From the NCBI GenBank assembly GCA_004151065.3, contig NWUY0300044560.1, positions 23,282 to 37,668 of the forward strand: DNA of 14,387 bases, in the 5' to 3' direction. The notes beneath the pieces were generated by a model. The model was not told the origin of the DNA, did no database searches, and saw nothing but the letters and a program-made list of their open reading frames with translations. Shown here one piece after another: positions 1-8,517 of the stretch. Source of the DNA: Larix sibirica. Taxonomy: Eukaryota > Streptophyta > Pinopsida > Pinales > Pinaceae. Each line of letters starts with the position of its first letter. The first letter of the stretch is position 1. Both the position numbers and the translations under genes were made by a program.

Positions 1-308
1 GAATAATAAGACAAATGTGATGGATGCATGAAAATGTATGCCCAATAAGATGAGCACTCCACTAAGTAACATAACCAACCTCATAACAAACCTAACCAAA
101 TAGTTATGAGCACTCCACATAGGATCATAGCCCATGTCTTGATAAAGTGGAGTGTGTATGAAATACTCCATTATCTTCTAAGATGTTCACACAATGAGGT
201 TTCCAACCAAAGGAATATATCAAACACAACATCACGCATTACCACACAACCTATCACTAAGAAGAAATATATCTCCTCCAACCCCATGTATGTGTGTGCC
301 ATCCTTAT

Positions 309-383
309 CAAGTTACTAACATACAAATCTCTAAATTGTGTGATAACAAGTTACTAACATACAAATCTCTAAATTGTGTGATA
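309..383. repeat. 38-bp tandem duplication, two copies
   Basis: Positions 309-346 are repeated at once at 347-383 with no mismatch over 37 bases. The unit starts CAAGTTACTAAC and ends TTGTGTGATA. Perfect identity in a heavily decayed region points to a recent local duplication, probably by replication slippage. No function is apparent. Confidence 0.95.
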
Positions 384-1093
384 GCAAACCTCCTACAATG
401 AGTGGTAACAATACTTAAATGCAATACAATAAATTATGTATTAATGAATATTTGTTGAAAAAATGTTGTTAATGTTAAATTTCGTTTATACTGGTCATAT
501 TAATTATAATGTACGTAACAAAAGATACTAAGTGAACATCAAAGTCTTATTCTCTATATGTTTAAGTTATAATATTAATGTTGTAATATTTTTGTTTTTA
601 TGTGTATTGTTTAGGGTGAATTTATAAAGATGGATGACTATTTTGCTCATTTGTTGGCATGGCAAAATTGTTTTCTCATGAATCACTATTTTTATATGAT
701 TATAATTTGCATTTAAAATTGAATTTTCTATTCACAATTAAAAAAGTGAATTGTAGGAAATATTTTTAGCTTCATATGCGTTATTTTTCTATTGTATTAA
801 AAATATTTAATAAGTTAAGTTGGTATTTTTTATATGTACTTTCAAAAAAATAGTAATCAATGATGTGTATGGAGACCATTGTTTTAATTTTGGAGTTTTA
901 TTTTGGGTTAAATTGTTTTTGTAGGGAGGCCACTTATTCTCTACAATCTAACTAAATATAAAAAAATTCAAATATTTTTTCAAAAATTATAATTAGCTTA
1001 ATTTTAAATTTTTAGATTATATAACTTTATAGATATTGAATTCATTTTGTCTATGTATAACATGAACAATGTGAAATTAATTATTTATTTATT

Positions 1094-1113
1094 ATGTGTG
1101 TGTGTGCGCGTGC
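1094..1113. repeat. TG/CG alternating purine-pyrimidine tract
   Basis: A (TG)6 run at 1095-1106 continues into CGCGTGC, giving 20 strictly alternating purines and pyrimidines. It is a short microsatellite; such tracts can adopt Z-DNA, but nothing here shows a role. Confidence 0.8.
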
Positions 1114-1133
1114 CAGCATTAAAAGAAAAATAA

Positions 1134-1142
1134 TTAATAGTA
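1134..1142. repeat. Candidate left target-site duplication of the LINE
   Basis: TTAATAGTA here matches 7385-7393, which directly follows the LINE A-run. AA-rich bases precede both copies, as expected of L1 endonuclease nicking at TTTT/AA-type sites. Only 9 bases match exactly in AT-rich DNA, so chance is possible. Confidence 0.4.
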
Positions 1143-1199
1143 TTTTTCATATGGGGCATAGGGATGAAGCTACTTTTTGTCAAGCAGTCAGTATTTGAC

Positions 1200-3078
1200 A
1201 TGATGTGCTAGGACCTTAGATTTGACAATCTCTCTCCTCAAAATAGGGCGGCTTTTACTATTGCGAGTTATGGTCTGGATCCAGTTTTGGCGGGGCAAAA
1301 TCATGAGTTGTCGATGTTTCAGGATGCGAAGCAGTTAGGGTTTAGTGGGGGTGATGATGCTTGAACAACGGATGGTTGTAAGAGGTACATAATGTAGTGA
1401 ATGATCAAAGAAAGGTTTCATTTGGTTTGTCAGGTTTAAATGCAAACGCTCACAGGTGTTTTAAATCCTTCAAGGTTAAAGCTGGGGAAGGAATTATTTG
1501 TGCTCGGGAAAGATGTGAATATTGATTGTGTGAAAATCCTATTGTTGAGGACTCTGGTTGGTCGTTTGGAATACATTAAACTAAACAGGGTGGAATTAAT
1601 CAGATGGGTTTGTGATACTTGGCAGTCGGATATAGGATATAGTCCTAAAATCAATATTTTACCCAATGGATAGATATGTTTCATATTTGTGACAACTGAA
1701 TATGCACAAAAAATGCTTGTTAGGTTTTGGGTGATCAGTAAAGGATCTCTTGTTCTTAGCAGGTGGCACCTAGGGTTTAATCCTTTAAAGGAGAAGGTCG
1801 TGAAGAGACACATGGTTATTTCTTCCTAGATTTCCCTTACAATTATGGACAAAGAATATTTTTGTTGCATTGGTAGATAAATTTGGGAAATTCGTTGCTT
1901 TGGATGAGAAAATGCTGCATTTTGAAGATAAGCAGATGGCATCTATTTTGGTAGAATTTGATGTGTCTTTGGGACTATTGGAGGATGTGGAGATTGTCTG
2001 GGGTGAGTGGAGGTTTTCACAATGCCTTAATTACTTGAATCTACCTTTCCGATGCCATATATGCATATGCAATGGCCATCTTAGGTATAAATTCCCGGGG
2101 ATTTTATATGAGCCATTGTATGAAGACTCCGAAGGAGATATTGGACCGATAATGGACTTAAATGGTTATTCACTTGCTAATGAGAGGGATGATGATCTTC
2201 CTGTTGTAAATGTGGCTCGAATGGACCCTATCTCATCTTCATCGGTGGATATTTCGAGCTCTAGCATAAGCAAGTCGATACCTAATTCCCCTCGTTTATA
2301 TGAAGGTATCTCTTTTTATGAATTAAACTATATTAAGTCTGTTGAAAAAGAATATGGTAGAAAATCATTGTTTAGGGTTTCCAATGTGGCATTAGGTCTT
2401 GAGTCCAATTTTCTTGAAGAGAATAGGTTGGGGAATGTTGATTTTTCCTTAAATCATCATTCTATGGTCACTTATTATGGTACAAATATTGTTAACTCTA
2501 CTTCCATTGAGGTTGGGGATTTTTTGGTATCGGGTATCAATGATGGGCCCTTTGTCCATCTTTCTCAAATTACTAAAGAAGGTGTTTCCCCTGTTTCGAC
2601 TCATACCTCATCCAAATCTGGATGTTGGAGAGCTAGGAATGTGATTAAGATTCTTGGCATACTTGGAGGGGCTTATGCCCATTCATATTTGAATGAATAT
2701 GGGGTTTTAGATTCAGTAGATGGGGATTTATAGGATTTTTTGCCAAAATTGGGGATTTCCTCTTATATTCCTCCTTATCATAAATACTTATCGGTAAAGA
2801 CTCCTCTTCTTATATACTCAAATAAACCTTCCAATAAGCATGAAGTTATCCATGTAAACTCCATTCGTCACCAAATTTTTACTATTTGAAAAAGAAATAA
2901 AAATAAGGGGGAATAGTCAAAAAGTGGGGTTGTTGGTGATTCTCATGATAGGGATTACATTCCACTCTCCTCTAGATTGAAGGATGCTTCTTTACATTGC
3001 ATGTCTAATACTATGAATTCTTATTCCTGGGCCATTAGATATTTAACACCCTTAAAGATGGGTGATAAATCATTTTGA
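1200..3078 (+). pseudogene. LINE ORF1 (RNA-binding, DUF4283-like plus zinc knuckle), broken
   Basis: The ORF1 protein of plant L1 elements binds the element RNA in a ribonucleoprotein. The likely start is the ATG pair at 1200/1203. Coding sense runs in frame 3 from 1200 to about 1365, frame 2 from about 1382 to 1510, frame 3 to about 1814 and frame 1 to the TGA at 3076-3078, about 626 codons. Recognisable blocks are TLVGRLEYIK (1551-1580), SRWHLGFNP (1758-1784), a GKFVALDEK block (about 1885-1911) and a zinc knuckle at 2053-2094. The knuckle reads C-x2-C-x4-H-x4-F, so its last Cys has become Phe. A Ser-rich linker follows (about 2230-2300), then an unconserved tail. In-frame stops lie at 1209, 1362, 1671, 2731, 2887 and 2914. 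Those at 1209, 1362 and 1671 sit where Trp is expected. From 1815 to 3078 the frame is unshifted. The family call is confident; the frame borders are approximate. Confidence 0.85.
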
Positions 3079-3080
3079 TG
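3076..3080 (+). promoter_or_regulatory. TGATG stop/start overlap between ORF1 and ORF2
   Basis: The ORF1 frame ends in TGA (3076-3078), whose final A is the first base of the ORF2 ATG (3078-3080). ORF2 then reads MSFNIKG, the usual first block of the endonuclease, which supports this start. Such pentanucleotide overlaps are known to couple termination to re-initiation in some non-LTR elements, for example UAAUG in SART1. Whether that happens here is inference. Confidence 0.6.
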
Positions 3081-3760
3081 TCCTTCAATATCAAAGGTAT
3101 TTGGGGCACCTCAAATTTTCAACCCCTCGGGAAGTTGTTTAAGAAAACAAAACCTGATATAGTTCTAATACAAGAAACGATGTGTCTGTGTGTTAAAGCT
3201 TGTGATATTTTCTTGAAACGTTTTCTACGTTGGGAATCTTATTCGGTGGATGTTGATGGTCTCTTGGGGGGGACTTTTGTCCATATGGAACCCTTTAGTT
3301 ACAAACTTTAAATCTTTTCATTCATGTGCAAGTACATTTTTGGATGGTAGAATCAAATGTATTGACCATAAATTGAGAATCATTAACTATTATGGACCAT
3401 ATAAGGATAGAAATATTTTCTGGGACACTGTGGATGCTAGTTTACCATTAAGAGATTCTAGACTTATTTTAGCTCGGGATCTTAATTTTACGATGTCTGC
3501 ATCTGAAATATGGGGGAACAGCCCTAGAATGGATCCACTTTCTGATTATTTTCAACAACTATTCTAGAGATCTCAACTACATGATGTTATTCCTTCAAAT
3601 TTATGCCCAAGCTGGAAAAATGGTAGGGTTGGTGGTGCAGGGTTAAGTAAGAAACTGGACATATTTATGATGGTGGAGACTCTAGCAGGTTTGTTTTGCA
3701 GATTTAGGTCATGGGTTATAAACTCCTCAATATCTTATCACTCGCCTATTTGTCTTCAAC
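3078..3760 (+). other. ORF2 endonuclease domain (EEP/APE-like), inactivated
   Basis: This domain makes the first-strand nick for target-primed reverse transcription. Landmarks in order are SFNIKGIWG (from 3081), IVLIQET with the catalytic Glu at 3174, a GG-LLSIWNP block after a frame change near 3270, INYYGPY (about 3382), RDLNF with Asp at 3478 and Asn at 3484, a WKNGR block (about 3613) and SYHSPI at 3733-3750. The family pattern is SDH at the last motif; here Asp is replaced by Tyr (3736-3738), which should abolish catalysis. The Gly before DLN has become Arg. A TAG stop lies at 3565. Confidence 0.85.
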
Positions 3761-4309
3761 TTGATGGAGATCCTTTGTATCACAAATTTCCATTTAAATT
3801 CAATCATGTATGGACAAATGATGGGGATTTTTGTTCATTGGTAAGAGCTAAGTGGAACACTATTGAGGTATATATGGAGGTTGGTGCCATGGAAAGACTA
3901 ACCACAAAGCTTAGATGTCTGAAAATAATGGTTGTGTTGTGGGAAAGGGAGAAGAAACTAAAGCAAGAGTAGGAACTTATTGATATTGAGGATAAACTGG
4001 AAAGAGTATATGAAGCAAATATGATAGGTTCTTTTACATTTGAAGATAAGGTGGTTTTGACTAAATTGGAAAATAGAAAAGCAAAATTACTAAAGGTGGA
4101 GGAGGAGACTTGGAGATTGAATAGCATGGCAATATGGATTTCCCTTAATAGTATATGGGATTTGAAGGATCAAAGTGGAATTTGGCTCAACTCTCAGAGT
4201 GACTTGGAGAAAACTAATGCGGAATATTTTTCTAAACATTTTAAGGAATCTGGGAGCTTGGACATTGTCTCATAGCTCAGGGTGGTCAGGCATTGGGCCT
4301 TCTTATTTT

Positions 4310-5225
4310 TCGGAGGCTGAAGGACTTCAAATTGGGAGAGCTGTCACTTTGCAAGAAATTAAAGAGGTATTAAGACATTTTTCCAAGGATAAAATTCTTG
4401 GTCCAAATGGATGACTTGTTGAATTCATTTTAAAATTCCTTGATTTATTGGGGAGTGATCGGTTGGACGTGGTTGAACAATCTAGAAATCAAGGCTTTGT
4501 ATCGGGTGCTTTAAATTCTACATTTATTACACTCATTCCCAAATGTGACAAACCTAAAACATTTGTTGATTTAAAACCTATTTCTCTTTGTAACCTTGTT
4601 TATAAGAACATTACCAAAATTATTTTTGATAAGCTTAAGCCAAAACTGGAGGAGGTGGTTTCCAAAGAACAATTTGGGTTCTTGTAAAATAAACAAATCT
4701 TAGATTCCATCAGAGTCACTCAGGAGTGTCTTCACTCCATCAAGTCTAAAAAAGTGGGTGCACTAATTCTCAAGATGGATTTAGTTAAAACTTAAGATAA
4801 GGTGAACTTGGGATTCCTAAGACTGATACTACTTCAGATTGAGTCTTCCATTGGCAATTAGTGATTGGATTATGGCACATGTTTCCTCTTCTTGTTTTGT
4901 TGTTCTTATAAATGGCTCTCCTACTAAGTTCTTTAAGTGCTCCAGGGAGCTCAGGAAAGGATGCCCACTTTCCCCTCTACTGTTCATGTTGGTTATTGAA
5001 GGACTCAACAAAATTATTTCGGTTGTTAGGAATGAAGGCAGATTAGCATGTATCAAATTAGAAATTGTCCAGTATATTACACATTTGTTAGTTTTTTATG
5101 ACATGGTTTTGTTTGGTAGAGGTATCGTGGAGGAGTGGGTTACATTTTCAAATGTTATTTATTTATTTTGTGTTGCTACTGGAATTATGGAGGTGAGTAC
5201 AAATAAGTTTAGTTTGCTCTGAAAT
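4310..5225 (+). other. ORF2 reverse transcriptase domain, inactivated
   Basis: Blocks in order: the KDKILGPNG motif ending in a TGA where Trp is expected (4412), LNSTFITLIPK (about 4511), PISLCN, QFGFL then a TAA (4685), motif A with KMDL (Asp at 4778) and a TAA where Tyr of KAYD is expected (4793), and, after a frame change near 4840, the SCFVVLING and RELRKGCPLSP blocks. Motif C, normally F-A-D-D, reads V-F-Y-D at 5091-5102, so the first catalytic Asp has become Tyr. The LFG and ATGI blocks follow. It is clearly L1-type, with the polymerase dead both by active-site loss and by stops. Confidence 0.88.
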
Positions 5226-5351
5226 GTTGTTAATGAAGATACATATGCTCATAGTGATTCTCTATTCCCTTTCAAATTTGATGATATTGAGTGTGGCATA
5301 AAATACATAGGATGTCATTTGAAGGGTAACAAATATAAGAATGATGACTAG

Positions 5352-5670
5352 ATGTGGCTAGTAAAGAAAATAGATAAAAGAATTGGTAATTGGTTCTATA
5401 GGTTTTTGTCCTTGGTAGCCAGGCTCACCTCAATTCGATCTATTTTAGTGGGGATTCTTGTATATTGGTTATCATTAGCAAAGGTGCCACATAGTATTGT
5501 AAAACAAATTAGGCAAAAAATGCTCAATTTCCTTTGCTCTAAGATAGTTAAGGGTGATAAGTTGCATTTGGTAAGATGGGGCAGAATATCTTTGGAAAAG
5601 TCAATGGGGGGATGGGACATTAAAAATATGCATTGGTTCAGCCTTTGTTTTTGTTTGAAGAGTTTCTAGT
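5352..5670 (+). other. ORF2 RT thumb / connection region
   Basis: Conserved after the palm in plant L1 ORF2. The frame reads a lysine-rich WLVKKIDKRI block, a LSLVARLTSIRS block, VYWLSLAKVP, a FLCS block, LVRWGRISL and GGWDIKNMHWFS, matching the family's usual order. A TAG at 5349 stands where Trp of a D-W pair is expected, and paired stops (5667, 5670) close the stretch. The reading frame is otherwise open for over 100 codons. Confidence 0.8.
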
Positions 5671-6109
5671 GAGGTTTATTTGTTACAGGATTATGGAGTG
5701 AAGTCCTTAAATCAATATATATGGAAAAAAAAAACATATGGTTCAATGGATTAGAAATCCCAATAAATTTGTTAGGGGTGTGTCAAATTTGTGGAACGGT
5801 TTTGTTCAGGCATTTCCTTGGTTAAGTAGATGGTTAACTTGGAGAGTTGGTAATGGGACTCATGTGCTTGTAGGGGTGGATCATTATATTGGAGGGGAGG
5901 ATACATATTTTATTTCTTCATCTCTCAGAGAATATCTTGTTGAGTTTGGTTTCTCTACTTTGGAACATATTAGAAGGACAAACTAGTTGAGGAATACTAG
6001 CTCTTATTGGTTGCTTGTTGAGGATTTGGGTATTGAGGGTCAATGGGTTGAGGAATGGAATACGTATATTATGTCCTTTAACATAAATGGTATCATATTG
6101 AAAGATGAA

Positions 6110-6420
6110 GATGATACTTTGGTATGGGCCTGGAATATCTCTACAGGTCATGTGAATGCAAAATCTGCCTATGATGTTATCTCACATTTGAACTATGATT
6201 GTGAGACTAAGTGATGGTATAATAGATTCTGGAAATGGAAAATCCTGATGAAAATTAAATGCCTCTTTTGGATCTGTTTAGAGAATTTTATATTGACTTG
6301 GGATAACTTGGTTAGGAGAGGTTGGTCTGGTCCTAACTTCTGTATACTATGCAAAAAGGATAGTGAATATTCCAGTCATATATTAGTGCATTGTATCTTC
6401 TGCAAAAATGTTTGGAAGGA
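6110..6420 (+). other. ORF2 zf-RVT zinc finger, ligands kept
   Basis: This Cys/His domain sits between RT and RNase H in plant L1 proteins and in related host proteins. The frame reads DTLVWAWN, an AKSAYDV block, a stop at 6212 in place of one Trp of WWYN, a KIKCLFWICLEN block, TWDNLVRRGW and GPNFCILC. Putative zinc ligands are Cys 6341 and Cys 6350, then His 6377 with Cys 6392 (H-x4-C). All four are present, so this is one of the least damaged parts of the protein. Confidence 0.82.
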
Positions 6421-6670
6421 AATCAACAAGAACTACAGATTTCTTGGAAATGGGGTATTGTTTCTGTTGAAAATATTTTTTATATTGGGTGGAGAAGGTC
6501 CGGAATCACAAGCTCCTACTATCATTTGTTTGTTGGGGCATATAGAGAACAAGAAATGATGTTATTTTTGAAGACAAAGTTCCAAATGTGGATTGTACCA
6601 GGAATTTTATATAGGGGAAAAGAAAAAGAAAAATAGATTGATTTATGATCCTTCCATTTACACTCATTTT

Positions 6671-7060
6671 GTTGTGGGTTTCTTTGATGGGACAAATCAG
6701 ATGGGAAATTGTGGTGGAGGGATGTTTTTAACAATAAATGAAGATCGTAATTTTAGACTATGGATGAGATGTGGACCAGGAACCGATACTGGAGCAGAAT
6801 TATTGGCCCTTTGGGGTATACTACTGCTTCTATTATTGGCATCAATACTATTCGGTTACTTGGTGGTTCAAAGGTAATTTTTAATTGGGCAATTGGTCTA
6901 TCAAATTTGCAGGTCTTGTCATTAGCTCAATGGTGTCAGTGAATCTTCATGCTTCTATCCTCTTTTTTTGATATATCTATCAGACATTTGTTTAGAGAAT
7001 TTAACTCTATTGCTCATGAATTATCTATGAAGGCTATTGGGGGTCCTAAAGGAACATTAT
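6671..7060 (+). other. ORF2 C-terminal RNase H domain, inactivated
   Basis: RNase H removes element RNA from the RNA/DNA hybrid. Plant L1 elements are known to carry an archaeal-like form acquired separately. Here VGFFDG carries the first catalytic Asp (6686), followed by a NCGGGM strand and TGAELLALWG with the catalytic Glu (6797). After a frame change near 6840 comes GGSKVIFNWA, where the family has GDSK, so the second Asp is Gly (6865). The last block reads FREFNSIAHELS, where the family has AD-LS, so the final Asp is His (7015). Two of four catalytic acids are gone. Confidence 0.82.
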
Positions 7061-7161
7061 ATGTTGAGGATTTCATAAAGGATTCCCCTATCTTTGAGGG
7101 CTCACTTTCTAATTTCACATAGATTGAGTCATTTTTTTGGGATGATTATACTTTCAGATAA

Positions 7162-7383
7162 TACTACTGTGAACTATATCAGTTTTGAATGTTGATAAAA
7201 AAACTGTAAGTCTCATAGATAAGCAAGCATATGGTTGTACAAGAGATATTAGCATTTTTTTTACTAGTTATTGAGACACTTTCAACAATGCCCTGAAAGT
7301 TGTTTTTGGAAAATGTACAAATTTTGTTTTCTTTGATTCTAAAGAATATCAAGAAACATGTTTTTGTCTTTTGAAAAAAAAAA
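7162..7383 (+). other. LINE 3' UTR and A10 tail
   Basis: About 220 non-coding bases follow ORF2 and end in ten A's at 7374-7383, preceded by T-rich sequence (TGTTTTTGTCTTTTG). There is no clear AATAAA just upstream. The A run followed by a possible target-site duplication is taken as the 3' end of the insertion. Confidence 0.55.
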
Positions 7384-7384
7384 T

Positions 7385-7393
7385 TTAATAGTA
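7385..7393. repeat. Candidate right target-site duplication of the LINE
   Basis: TTAATAGTA begins two bases after the A10 run at 7374-7383 and matches 1134-1142. Its position just behind the poly-A is where the right copy should lie. Confidence 0.4.
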
Positions 7394-7968
7394 GAAATGC
7401 ATTACAAAATTAAGGAAAAAATTATATAGACGAGAAGAAAGGGGAGGAAACAAGGATTAGGGAGGAAGCACTAATGTGATAGGAGATTAGGGCTTGGAGC
7501 TCAAAGTTGAATTTGAATGGAGGATTTGGAAATATATTCAAATCTTGAACTATTATAAAAATGGAGGAAACCAACATATATTATAAAAATATGTTTGATT
7601 TATTTATTCATAAGTGGTGTATTACAATGATGAACAAAAATATGTTTGATTTTTTTTGTAAGATTCAAACATTAAATTAAACTAAAAAATATTTTACAAA
7701 GCTAAGAGGTTTCAGCAGAACTGCATTCTGGATCCATATGACCTTGTTTGGACTGATCACCCTACTCTGAAGCTTATTATGAAGAAAATCTAAGTCTCAT
7801 AAATAGTAGTTTGAGATTTTTTTTTCCAAAATGACCCCCCAAAGGCCGGTGGTTATGACCTGAATTACCAAAAAAAGACTATCTAGACTATGAACAAACC
7901 CTATTTTAATACTAGCAGAATTATTATTAGAGCTAATCATCATCACATATAATAACAGTAGCGGAAAC
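7394..7968. other. AT-rich intergenic stretch with LTR-derived fragment
   Basis: No gene is supported. The stretch holds a GGA-rich segment (about 7435-7520) and a 41-bp sequence (7594-7634) identical to part of the LTR-like segment at 9021-9061. A 29-codon open stretch at 7707-7793 looks mildly protein-like but is too short to assign. Confidence 0.5.
7594..7634 (-). repeat. 41-bp exact copy of LTR R-region sequence
   Basis: All 41 bases equal 9021-9061, which lies in the minus-strand LTR-like segment just downstream of its TATA box. The copy contains the AATAAATAAAT polyadenylation-like string on the minus strand. AAAAATATGTTTGATTT occurs at 7585-7601 and again at 7636-7652, so a core of 34 bp (7602-7635) is bracketed by a 17-bp direct repeat. 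It may be an LTR remnant, a tiny retrotransposed insert or a filler insertion at a repaired break. Confidence 0.8.
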
Positions 7969-8517
7969 CTAGTGATTGACACTTTGGGGTTCGTTCTTGA
8001 CTAAATGAGGAGCATCCTTCATACAAGCGGGAGGAAAGCGATGGAAAACCAACTGTGAGGCTGAGGTGTTGGCTGAAGGCACACGACTAAAATTTGTCCC
8101 TGTCAATTCTCTTTCTAGAGCATTTAGTTTGGTATTAATTATTTTGTCTGCAACTAGCTATTTATGATCCAAGCACTATAGTCCCTCCTCTAGACTAGAA
8201 ATATGAGTTGCCAAAGGAACACCCTTGGTTTCTTCCATATAATTTCCTTCCTCAAAATATTCCAATGCCAAGTTGAACAGGGATTCCACTCTCCATATCA
8301 TGCCCAGGGTTCGAATGTATCTTGTTTCCCTGGTTCTGGTGGGACCCGTGATCTCCACCATGCCCCCCATATATTCAACTAATTGTTCTGAGGTCGACTT
8401 TTTCCCTTTGTTGTGCAGCCGATTTTCCATTCTGGAAACACAATCTTTGGTTCTCGACTTCACTTTTTTATCAAAATATCCCTAGGCGTTCTTAATATCT
8501 TTTAGGGCCCGAGGCAT
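7969..8517 (-). pseudogene. Unrecognised 182-codon ORF beside the LTR, possibly gag; three stops
   Basis: I do not recognise this protein. Read on the minus strand from the ATG at 8517-8515 (MPRALKDIKNA), one unshifted frame reaches a TAG at 7971-7969, with three internal TAG stops: after MPRALKDIKNA, after SSLEEGL and after CLDHK. The sequence is charged and helix-prone, with KVKSRTKDCVSRMENRL near the start, MGGMVEITGPTRTRETRYIR next, then acidic LALEYFEEGNYMEETKG and a likely coiled-coil part (SLEEGL to NALERELTG). The last third is Ser/Pro/His-rich. Its place 470 bases downstream of an LTR-like segment on the same strand fits an LTR-element gag. No zinc knuckle or other gag hallmark is seen. 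It could also be a captured host exon. The coding nature is moderately supported; the function is unknown. Confidence 0.45.

Larger units (their letters stand above)
1..1142. other. AT-rich non-coding flank left of the LINE
   Basis: No credible gene is visible here. The only longer open frame (about 106-357) lies in AT-rich sequence, overlaps a tandem duplication and matches no family I know. The stretch holds a 38-bp tandem duplication (309-383), a TG tract (1095-1106) and many poly-A and poly-T runs, as expected of unconstrained intergenic plant DNA. Confidence 0.7.
3078..7161 (+). pseudogene. LINE ORF2 polyprotein (EN-RT-zf-RVT-RNase H), broken
   Basis: ORF2 encodes the enzyme that nicks the target and copies the element RNA into it. 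About 1360 codons, near the usual plant L1 size. Coding sense moves through frame 3 (3078 to about 3280), frame 1 (to about 4270), frame 2 (to about 4840), frame 3 (to about 5730), frame 2 (to about 6500), a short shifted stretch, frame 2 again (about 6593-6840) and frame 1 to the end. In-frame stops include 3565, 3970, 4412, 4685, 4793, 5220, 5349, 5667, 5670, 5984, 6212 and 6940. Those at 4412, 5349 and 6212 replace Trp expected in conserved blocks. One frame change sits at an A10 run (5725-5734). The end is either the TAG at 7121 or, if that was once Trp, the TAA at 7159. Catalytic residues are lost in EN, RT and RNase H, so no active enzyme can come from this copy. Confidence 0.9.
1143..7383 (+). 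mobile_element. L1-type LINE retrotransposon, nearly full length and decayed
   Basis: A plant L1-clade non-LTR retrotransposon on the plus strand. Order: short leader (1143-1199), ORF1 with DUF4283-like region and CCHC-type knuckle, ORF2 with apurinic-type endonuclease, reverse transcriptase, zf-RVT zinc finger and RNase H, then a 3' UTR and an A10 run at 7374-7383. The left end is placed at 1143 because TTAATAGTA at 1134-1142 recurs at 7385-7393 right after the A run, a candidate target-site duplication. There are no LTRs and no terminal inverted repeats. Each ORF needs several frame changes and contains several stops, and catalytic residues are lost, so it cannot move by itself. The element's identity is firm; the exact left end is less so, because the matched 9-mer is short and AT-rich. 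Confidence 0.9.

Noticed and set aside
106-357. 83-codon open frame at the left edge
   Set aside because: It overlaps the tandem duplication, has no family resemblance, and sits in DNA with no other sign of coding.
1436-1813. 125-codon open frame on the minus strand
   Set aside because: It is antisense to conserved ORF1 blocks of the LINE (LVGRLEYIK, RWHLGF), which explain the sequence.
3804-4127. 107-codon Ser-rich open frame on the minus strand
   Set aside because: It is the antisense shadow of the ORF2 linker; the Ser runs come from the opposite strand of Glu/Lys-rich coding sequence.
7707-7793. Short protein-like plus-strand stretch (FQQNCILDPYDLVW and following)
   Set aside because: Only 29 codons, no start codon, and no family I can name; chance cannot be excluded.
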